DNA from: CAZSNT01 sp964607765
GTDB taxonomy: Bacteria; Verrucomicrobiota; Lentisphaeria; Oligosphaerales; JABHEG01
DNA length: 11,673 bases
Reading direction: 5' to 3'
NCBI GenBank assembly: GCA_964607765.1
Contig: CAZSNT010000246.1
Span: 1 to 11,673 of the forward strand
Shown here: in pieces, positions 1 through 5,631 of the stretch
How positions within the stretch are numbered: position 1 is the first letter of the stretch
Layout of the letters: every line of letters begins with the position of its first letter
Program-made: the position numbers and the translations under genes
Notes under the pieces: generated by a model
What the model saw: the letters and a program-made list of their open reading frames with translations, nothing else
Database searches by the model: none
Told to the model about the DNA's origin: nothing

Positions 1-17
1 TTAATTCAATGACATTG
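1..17. repeat. Left copy of a 17-bp inverted repeat bounding the gene cluster
   Basis: The 17-mer TTAATTCAATGACATTG here is the exact reverse complement of positions 11590-11606. The element is itself partly palindromic: CAATG, one base, CATTG. It lies at the first base of the window, so its left boundary cannot be seen. It could be the end of a dispersed genomic repeat, a MITE-like end or a recombination site. No transposase is present, so a mobile-element call is not supported. Confidence 0.6.
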
Positions 18-20
18 GGT

Positions 21-76
21 GTTCAGTGTTCGGTGTTCAGTGTTCGGTGTTCGGTGTTCAGTGTTCGGTGTTCGGG
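21..76. repeat. Heptamer tandem array A, 8 units of GTTCRGT
   Basis: Eight consecutive 7-bp units in perfect register: three GTTCAGT and four GTTCGGT in mixed order, then a final GTTCGGG. There are no indels. The only internal variation is A/G at the fifth base, plus the changed last unit. The array lies between the terminal 17-mer and the promoter of the first gene, in non-coding sequence. The period matches the two other arrays (4433-4502 and 8541-8603) although the unit sequence differs. Confidence 0.9.
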
Positions 77-134
77 TGGGAACCGCCCGGGCCGGCCTGT
101 AAGTTCAGCGCGCTCCCGGCCTGATTCAGCAACC

Positions 135-162
135 TTGACGTAGAGCACAGCGGTGCTATGCT
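135..162 (+). promoter_or_regulatory. Probable sigma70-type extended -10 promoter for the cluster
   Basis: TTGACG at 135-140 matches the -35 consensus at five of six bases. After a 16-bp spacer, TATGCT at 157-162 matches four of six -10 bases and is preceded by TGC (extended -10). Transcription would begin near 169, giving a leader of about 90 nt before the first ATG at 259. A short inverted repeat, AGCAC (144-148) and GTGCT (153-157), lies in the spacer and touches the -10, so it is a possible operator. This rests on motif matching only. Confidence 0.5.
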
Positions 163-189
163 TCGCGCTATGTTTGGCATCCGCGGGTG

Positions 190-211
190 ACCGGTTGGCT
201 GAGCAACCGGT
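190..211 (+). promoter_or_regulatory. Perfect 8-bp inverted repeat in the 5' leader
   Basis: ACCGGTTG (190-197), a 6-nt loop GCTGAG, and CAACCGGT (204-211) form a perfect hairpin or dyad between the putative promoter and the first start codon. No T-run follows, so it is not a canonical intrinsic terminator. It could be a repressor-binding dyad downstream of the promoter, an mRNA-stabilising hairpin or an attenuator element. A smaller GCGG/CCGC hairpin follows at about 220-229. Confidence 0.4.
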
Positions 212-247
212 AGTGTCATGCGGTGCCGCTGTGTTTCGACAGTCTTC

Positions 248-252
248 AGAGG
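248..252 (+). promoter_or_regulatory. Shine-Dalgarno that fixes the start of the ABC ATPase gene
   Basis: AGAGG at 248-252 is six bases upstream of ATG 259. The upstream in-frame ATG at 223 and the downstream ATG at 286 lack comparable purine-rich sites, so 259 is preferred. Confidence 0.55.
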
Positions 253-258
253 TACGCG

Positions 259-1374
259 ATGGAGCGTTCGGGCGCAACGACTGCCATGATCGAAGCCCGC
301 GGTGTGACCAAGGTATTCAACGACTTTTGGGGGCGTCCACGCGTACGGGCCCTCGACAGCGTCGACCTGACCGTGGAGCCCGGCACGACGTTCGGCCTCC
401 TGGGACCGAACGGGGCGGGCAAGTCCACGCTGATCAAGCTGCTCCTCGGTCACCTGTACCCTACTGAGGGCGTGCTGCGTGTGTTGGGCGACAGTCCCCG
501 GAGCACGGAAATCAAGAAGCGCATGGGCTATCTGCCGGAGCGCACCTCCTTCTACCGCACGCTGACGGCGCGTGAGACGCTGCTGTTCTTCGGACGTCTG
601 CTTGGTCTGTCGGACAGCGAGACGTCGGCTCGTGCGGCCCAGCTTCTCAGCATGGTAGGCCTGGAGCAGGCCGCGGACAGACGGGTGGGCGAATACTCCC
701 ACGGCATGCGCAAGCGTCTGGGGTTGGCGCAGTCGCTGCTCAATGACCCCGATTTGCTGCTGCTGGATGAGCCGACGGCTGGTCTCGACCCTATCGGGTG
801 CCGGGAGGTGAAGGATCTGATTCTGACGCTGGGCAAGCGGGGTAAGACAATCCTGATGACCAGCCATCTGCTGGGCGATGTTCAGGACGTTTGTGGCACG
901 GTGATGATTCTGTACGGCGGCCGTGTTCAGGCTGCCGGTCCCGTGGACACGCTGCTGGCCGAGCGCGATCACGTGCAGATCCGGTCGAAGGTGGTGTCCG
1001 AGGAGAAGCTGGCGCAGGTCCGGGCGATTCTGGAGCCGGCGAACGACGCGGACACGCTCCGAATCACATCGCCTACACGGACGCTGGAGGAGTATTTCCT
1101 CTCGGTGGTTGCCGAGGCGGGCCGAAGTGAACGGGACATCTCGGGTGCAGAGATGGGGACGGGGGTGGCCGACTATCTGCAGGTTGGGCTGGACGAGACG
1201 GCATTGGCGGAGCTGACGCGGGAGGACGCTGCCGAGACACCGGTTGCCGCCGCGACCGTGGACGAGGACGTTTTGGACAGCATGCGGAAGGGGACCGAAT
1301 CGCCGGCGGACGAGGGCGCTGCCGAACTGGACAACGAGACGTTGGCGGAGCTGACCCGGAAGACGGGGAGCTGA
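259..1374 (+). CDS. ABC transporter ATP-binding protein (ABC-2/NatA-like exporter ATPase)
   Basis: A 371-residue ATPase that should sit at the cytoplasmic face and power the ABC-2 permeases that follow. Visible motifs: Walker A GPNGAGKST (49-57), a GYLPE Q-loop region (90-94) with Glu where many ABC proteins have Gln (common in ABC-2 exporters), signature YSHGM (146-150), Walker B LLLLDEP (166-172), D-loop GLDP (175-178) and H-loop His203. All catalytic elements are present. The start at 259 is chosen for its Shine-Dalgarno; an in-frame ATG at 223 would add 12 residues. Beyond the roughly 230-residue core, the C-terminal part is long and acidic, and contains a repeated motif around LDETALAELTR (codons from 1189) and LDNETLAELTR (from 1327). 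The substrate cannot be inferred. The next gene begins nine bases after the stop. Confidence 0.95.
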   Translation: MERSGATTAMIEARGVTKVFNDFWGRPRVRALDSVDLTVEPGTTFGLLGPNGAGKSTLIKLLLGHLYPTEGVLRVLGDSPRSTEIKKRMGYLPERTSFYRTLTARETLLFFGRLLGLSDSETSARAAQLLSMVGLEQAADRRVGEYSHGMRKRLGLAQSLLNDPDLLLLDEPTAGLDPIGCREVKDLILTLGKRGKTILMTSHLLGDVQDVCGTVMILYGGRVQAAGPVDTLLAERDHVQIRSKVVSEEKLAQVRAILEPANDADTLRITSPTRTLEEYFLSVVAEAGRSERDISGAEMGTGVADYLQVGLDETALAELTREDAAETPVAAATVDEDVLDSMRKGTESPADEGAAELDNETLAELTRKTGS

Positions 1375-1383
1375 GGCAGGGCC

Positions 1384-2721
1384 GTGAAGAAGACGCTCAG
1401 CGTGGCAATGCAGGTTCTGCGGCTGGCCTTTCGGACGGGCACAGGCTGGGGGCTGCTGGCGTTTGTGAGTGCGCTGTCGCTGTTGATGTTCACGTTTGCC
1501 CGCAGCGACGGGAGCATCGTCAACGAGCTCCAGATCCGGTTGCGGTACGGCCTGTATTTCTCCACGGGCTTCCTGCACATGGCTCTGATGTACATGGGCT
1601 GTGTGTCGCTGTGCAAGGACATCGAGGGGCGTCAATTCCACACGCTGGCTGCTGCGCCTGTGCACCGGGCTCAGATCTGGTTCGGCAAGTACATCGGCCT
1701 GGTGGTGCTTGGCCTGGCCGGGGCTGTTTGTGCGCTGCTTACCGTGGCGCTCTGCTCCGGCGTCTTGATCAAGTCGCGGGCCCAGGACTCGGACCGGGAC
1801 GAACTGCGCAAGTCGCTGTTGCGTGCCCACTACGCGTGCAGGCCCATGCGCGAGCCGCTGCACGACACGGTGGAGCGCGAGTACAAGAGGCTGGAGATTC
1901 AGGGCGACCTGCCTGCTGGTAAACAGGCGTGGGAAGTGAAGAAAGAGCTGTTCGACACGTTGCGGCGGGGGGAGCAGCTGATTGCTCCCGGGCTCTCGCG
2001 GCAGTGGACTTTCCAGTGGCGGAGCGGCCGTGCTCGCGGCACGCACGTGGTGCTGCGCACCAAGTTCTACGCCCAGCAGCGGGATGGTGTTGTGAGAGGC
2101 ACGTGGCGTTTGACCGCTGCCGACGGGACGGGTGGCTGGTCCCGGGAGTTCGAAGGGTATCCTTACCAGTTTCACGACTTGGACATCCCTCTCGCGGACG
2201 TCCCTGACTCAGAGCATCTTCTGCTGACTTTCGAGGGCAAGGACACGCCGCATCTGATTTTCCCGCTCGACAACGGCGTTCGGCTGTTCTACGACAACGG
2301 CGGCATTCTGGGCAACGCGTGCCGCTGGCTGTTCGCGCAGACACTGCACAGTGCCGTGCTGATCGCCGTGGCGCTGGCTCTGGCATCGCTGTTCACGTAC
2401 AGCGTCGCGGTGTTCGTCAACCTTGTGCTCTACGGGGTGGGCGTGTGCTCGAGCTTCTTCCTGAACGTCATTCGGGACCTGGCCTTTGAGGAACACGTGC
2501 TGTTCCGGACCGCCTCGCTGTACGTGTTGCGGGTTGGTGTGTGGCTGACGCGCGGCATGAAAGCACCTCCGGTCACGGACCTGTTCAGCGAGGGCACCTC
2601 CATTCCGCTGCTTCACCTGCTGGTCACCTGGGGGCCGGGCTTGCTGGCCTACACACTGCTGGTGATGGTTCTCGGCATTGTTGTACTGACCGTCAAAGAA
2701 CTGGACAAGATCCTGCACTGA
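1384..2721 (+). CDS. ABC-2 type permease with a large extracytoplasmic insert
   Basis: A 445-residue membrane protein starting at GTG 1384, with GAGGCAGG at the end of the previous gene as ribosome site. Hydrophobic segments lie at about 22-38, 55-72, 100-122, 323-360 (probably two helices) and 409-437. Between the third and fourth, about 190 residues (roughly 128-318) are soluble. The first part is charged and helical; the second is rich in alternating aromatic/hydrophobic and polar residues that suggest a beta sandwich, and it ends in a DNGG motif before the next helix. The stretch after helix 2 (KDIEGRQFHTLAAAPVHRAQIWFGKY) is typical of ABC-2 permeases. It presumably pairs with the upstream ATPase. 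Its TGA overlaps the next ATG (ATGA), so translation is coupled. Domain limits are estimates by eye. Confidence 0.85.
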   Translation: MKKTLSVAMQVLRLAFRTGTGWGLLAFVSALSLLMFTFARSDGSIVNELQIRLRYGLYFSTGFLHMALMYMGCVSLCKDIEGRQFHTLAAAPVHRAQIWFGKYIGLVVLGLAGAVCALLTVALCSGVLIKSRAQDSDRDELRKSLLRAHYACRPMREPLHDTVEREYKRLEIQGDLPAGKQAWEVKKELFDTLRRGEQLIAPGLSRQWTFQWRSGRARGTHVVLRTKFYAQQRDGVVRGTWRLTAADGTGGWSREFEGYPYQFHDLDIPLADVPDSEHLLLTFEGKDTPHLIFPLDNGVRLFYDNGGILGNACRWLFAQTLHSAVLIAVALALASLFTYSVAVFVNLVLYGVGVCSSFFLNVIRDLAFEEHVLFRTASLYVLRVGVWLTRGMKAPPVTDLFSEGTSIPLLHLLVTWGPGLLAYTLLVMVLGIVVLTVKELDKILH

Positions 2722-4415
2722 TGCAACCGGCGCAACCATCCTCTTCCGGCTCGCAACGCCTTCGCCGTGCTGCGTTGGTGCTTGTGCTGCTGCTGGCGCT
2801 GTGGGTCAACCACGGTTGGCGGGAGGCGACCGCCGGGCACGGGCACAACGGCGCTGCCGCTTCGGATTCACTGCCTCCTGCTTTGGCAGTGACCACGGTC
2901 GCACTGGGGCCGCTCCGCGGCTTGCTGGCGAACGCGCTGTGGTGGCGTGTGATCGAGCAGCAGGACGCGGGCAACTACTTCGAGATGATGCAGTTGGCGC
3001 AGTGGATCACCGTACTGCAGCCGCGCCACGCGAAAGTGTGGACGTTCCAGGCATGGAACATGGCTTACAACGTGGCCTACGAATTCCCGGACGGTGAGTC
3101 GAAGTGGCCGTGGATCCGGCGGGCCATGGATCTGCTGGTCCATGAAGGGCTGCGCGTCAACCCGGGCAATGATGTGATCCGGGCCGAGCTTTCCAGGCTG
3201 TTCATCGACCGCGTGGGCAGCACGATTGATGTGGGTGCCAAGGTCTTCCGCAGGAAATGGGCGCGCGCGATCGTTCCGTACGTGCCGAACGGCGACCGAC
3301 GCGACTTGGAGGAGTTGGCGTCCGTGCCCGATACGCCGGAGGCAATGGCGGCGCGGTCCGATATGATTCCCGTGCTGGCCAAGGCGCGTGAGCTGGGCCT
3401 GGATCTCATGGACGCCGCGCGGTTCTACAACCACGCCGGTTGGTCCGATGAACAACGTGCGAAGGTGAAGGACGAGCCCGAGTTCCGCAAGCCTCTGGCT
3501 GCGCTCCACGCTTACTTCCGGGCACAGAGCCTGCGCAGGGAACTCGGCTTGGAGCCGAAGCGGATGCTGGCCATGGACCGGGAATATGGGCCGTTGGACT
3601 GGCGGCTGTACCATGCCTACGTCGTCTATTGGGAGGGCCCGGAACGGTTTGACGAATACGTGCGCGACAGGGTGAACGCGAACCCCCGCGTGCGACAGGC
3701 GCTGCAGCGGTCGTTCCTGGACGGGGCGTTGCTCTTCGATCCGGCAAACGGCGTCTTCATCACCACGAACAATTTCGCGATCATGGGCAAGCTGCACGAC
3801 TACTACGACTTCCTCATGGAGCACCATTTCAGTCCGGAGGTGGACAACATGCACCGGCGTTTCCTGGAGCAGGCCGGTGCCATCCTCTACACGTTCAACA
3901 GAATGGCCGGCGCGCGCGAGGTGTTCGAGCACTACAAAGAGGACTACGCCGAGGAAGGTCTGGACTTCGAGACGTGGGTAGCGAAGAGCGTCTACGAAGT
4001 CTTGCACAAGACCACGTTCAAGGATCGACAGAGCCTGGTCGAAAGCGCTCTGTTCCAAGCATTCAACTGGCTTGCTTCGGGCGACACGCAGCGGGCTGTC
4101 GGGTATGCGAAGTTCGCCAAGCTCGCGTGGTCGAAGCATCAGAAGAAGTACGCGAACAATCCTGCCCGCAGGCTGCCGCCGCTCGATGAACTGCGCCGGG
4201 CAGCATTCGCGAAGATCATGGAGGGCGATGTGGCGCCCGGCTTCAAGGATCGGCTCTACAAAGCGACTATGGCGCCGATTGACGATCACGACGCGGGCTC
4301 GTCGACTCTGTACCTGGGCGAGACCATTGAGAAAGGCACGTCGCACAAGGCGCGACAGGCGGATCAGGGCACGACACCACGGCCGGAGCGGGAAGGCGGA
4401 GAGCGTGATGAGTGA
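2721..4415 (+). CDS. Membrane-anchored helical (TPR-like) protein associated with the ABC exporter, function unknown
   Basis: A 564-residue protein. The start at 2721 is chosen because ATG overlaps the permease stop as ATGA; a longer in-frame reading from 2541 would lie inside the permease gene. A single N-terminal hydrophobic anchor (about 15-29) follows RLRR, predicting a cytoplasmic N-terminus and a large extracytoplasmic domain. The rest looks mainly alpha-helical with many Trp, Tyr and charged residues. The best landmark is AWNMAYN (111-117), in a region with LQPRHAKVW upstream and a Trp-rich KWPWIRR downstream. I recall similar proteins, often called TPR proteins, beside ABC-2 permeases in PVC-group genomes, but clear TPR consensus repeats are not obvious by eye. 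The last ~25 residues are charged and low in complexity, and the stop lies inside the heptamer array. It may be an accessory subunit of the exporter; this is inference. Confidence 0.8.
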   Translation: MQPAQPSSSGSQRLRRAALVLVLLLALWVNHGWREATAGHGHNGAAASDSLPPALAVTTVALGPLRGLLANALWWRVIEQQDAGNYFEMMQLAQWITVLQPRHAKVWTFQAWNMAYNVAYEFPDGESKWPWIRRAMDLLVHEGLRVNPGNDVIRAELSRLFIDRVGSTIDVGAKVFRRKWARAIVPYVPNGDRRDLEELASVPDTPEAMAARSDMIPVLAKARELGLDLMDAARFYNHAGWSDEQRAKVKDEPEFRKPLAALHAYFRAQSLRRELGLEPKRMLAMDREYGPLDWRLYHAYVVYWEGPERFDEYVRDRVNANPRVRQALQRSFLDGALLFDPANGVFITTNNFAIMGKLHDYYDFLMEHHFSPEVDNMHRRFLEQAGAILYTFNRMAGAREVFEHYKEDYAEEGLDFETWVAKSVYEVLHKTTFKDRQSLVESALFQAFNWLASGDTQRAVGYAKFAKLAWSKHQKKYANNPARRLPPLDELRRAAFAKIMEGDVAPGFKDRLYKATMAPIDDHDAGSSTLYLGETIEKGTSHKARQADQGTTPRPEREGGERDE

Positions 4416-4502
4416 TGCGTGAGGGGCGAGGGGGAAGACGGAAGACGGAAGACGGGAGGGGGAAGACGGAAAACGGAAAACGGAAGACGGAAGACGGAAG
4501 AC
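4405..4502. repeat. Heptamer tandem array B, core GGAAGAC units with a degenerate left flank
   Basis: The core, 4433-4502, is ten 7-bp units: seven GGAAGAC, two GGAAAAC and one degenerate GGGAGGG (4454-4460), all in one register. Reading left in the same register gives GCGAGGG, GTGAGGG, GTGATGC and GTGATGA (4405-4432), so the array seems to have drifted from a GTGATGN-type unit. The left flank contains the stop codon of the preceding gene (TGA 4413-4415). The array ends eight bases before the GTG start of the next gene. Confidence 0.88.
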
Positions 4503-4510
4503 GGTGAGTC

Positions 4511-5485
4511 GTGTTTGATTGGCTTCGACAATTTGGGCAGATTGCGCGGAACGCCTTTGTGGTGCTGATGGGCGACCCGTTTGTGTTCATTCTGCTGCTG
4601 TTTCTGTTGGGCACAACGGGCGTCTTTGCCTGTCTGCCCGGCTTCACGTTTGGCGAGCAGACGCGTCTGTTCCGTGACCAGGCGCTGGCGCTGGCGTTTG
4701 CCGGCGGCTGTCTCGCGGCGACGCTGGGCGCATCGCGTCTGATCACCGATGATACGCGTCAGGGCGCAGTCCCGGTGATCATGAGCCGGCCGGTGAGCCG
4801 GTCTGCGTTCGTGTTCGGCAAGTGGGCAGGGCTGGTCGCGGGTCTGTTCGTGCTGCTGGCCAGCGCCGCCGTGGCCTATCTGTGGGGCACACGGCTGATC
4901 TATCACGAGCACTTTGTGGAGCGGCTGGGCCTGATCGTCTACGGTGTGACCGTGCTCGCCACCCTTGTTGCCCTGACGGCGCGTCACTACCTGTTCAAAG
5001 GCACGTTCGTGTGTCAGGCGAATGTGGTGTTGCCGGCCGTGTTGCTCGTGGCGTTTGGCGTGCTCAACGTGTTCGGTTACGACGGCAGGATGCCGGCCAC
5101 GTACGGTGCGTTGGTGGACTGGTCGACGCTGCAGGCGCACCTGTGTGTGTTCTTGGCCCTGCTCGTGTTCTCCGCTGTGACCTGCTGTTTCGCAGTGTTG
5201 TTCGATCATGCCATGCTCATGATCGTGGCGATTGTGCTGTTCTTCGGTGGGCTGGTCATGGAGTGGTGTGTTGGCCTGCTGCCGCTGTCTGCGGTGCGAT
5301 CACTGTGCCACCTGGTGCTGCCCAACTGGCAGATCTACTGGATTGCGGACAGGGTCGCGGACCACGGCTCGGTGGACGTTGGTGCGTTGCTCTCGCTTGC
5401 TGTGCACTCGGTCTGCCAAGCTGTTCTGTTCCTGCTGATCGGGACGCGCTTCTTCCAGCGTCGCGAGATCACGGGAGCGTTCTGA
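4511..5485 (+). CDS. Second ABC-2 type permease subunit
   Basis: A 324-residue, very hydrophobic protein with about six predicted membrane segments and no large insert, unlike the permease at 1384-2721. The region SRLITDDTRQGAVPVIMSRP followed by GKWAGLVAGLF is the usual ABC-2 arrangement, a cytoplasmic loop leading into a helix. The proposed start is GTG 4511, which falls just after the heptamer array. The only ribosome-site candidate is GGTGA (4503-4507), just three bases from the start, so initiation looks weak or non-canonical; an internal ATG at 4568 is the next alternative. With one ATPase gene and two dissimilar permease genes, a heteromeric exporter or two exporters sharing an ATPase are both possible. 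No gene follows for 146 bases. Confidence 0.82.
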   Translation: MFDWLRQFGQIARNAFVVLMGDPFVFILLLFLLGTTGVFACLPGFTFGEQTRLFRDQALALAFAGGCLAATLGASRLITDDTRQGAVPVIMSRPVSRSAFVFGKWAGLVAGLFVLLASAAVAYLWGTRLIYHEHFVERLGLIVYGVTVLATLVALTARHYLFKGTFVCQANVVLPAVLLVAFGVLNVFGYDGRMPATYGALVDWSTLQAHLCVFLALLVFSAVTCCFAVLFDHAMLMIVAIVLFFGGLVMEWCVGLLPLSAVRSLCHLVLPNWQIYWIADRVADHGSVDVGALLSLAVHSVCQAVLFLLIGTRFFQRREITGAF

Positions 5486-5631
5486 ACGCGGTTTTGGGGA
5501 GGACAAGACGCCTCACACCGTGTATCTTTCACCCGTCGGAGGAGTCGGCCCGCGGTCCGGCTCGAGCAGGGCGTTCGTCCGCCTGCCGACAGCGTCGCGT
5601 GGTTTGACCACTACCTGTGACCGGTGATTGC
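5486..5631. other. Intergenic gap between the ABC module and the SPFH module
   Basis: This is the longest non-coding gap inside the cluster. A 7-bp stem with one G-T pair can form (GAGTCGG 5542-5548 with CCGGCTC 5557-5563), but no T-run follows it. TTGACC at 5604-5609 resembles a -35 box, yet the appropriately spaced -10 would overlap the start of the next gene. I see neither a convincing terminator nor a convincing promoter, so read-through from the ABC genes remains the simplest view. Confidence 0.4.

Noticed and set aside
21..76. Array A as a CRISPR or as phage/plasmid iterons
   Set aside because: There are no spacers between units, the unit is only 7 bp, and no cas, integrase or replication-initiator gene is nearby. 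Simple tandem repeats explain it.
58..2175. Long open reading frame on the minus strand opposite the ABC ATPase and permease genes
   Set aside because: It is antisense to two well-supported genes, has a Gln/His/Arg-heavy composition typical of antisense frames in GC-rich DNA, shows no recognisable domain, and runs into the heptamer array. Similar long antisense frames lie opposite 2868-4346, 6355-7449 and 8585-9859.
2541..2720. N-terminal extension of the third gene starting at 2541
   Set aside because: The extension lies wholly inside the 3' end of the permease gene in another frame and precedes a natural anchor sequence. The ATG at 2721, overlapping the permease stop, is the better start.
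5542..5563. Hairpin after the second permease as a terminator
   Set aside because: The stem contains a G-T pair, the loop is GC-rich and there is no T-run, so it does not meet intrinsic terminator criteria.
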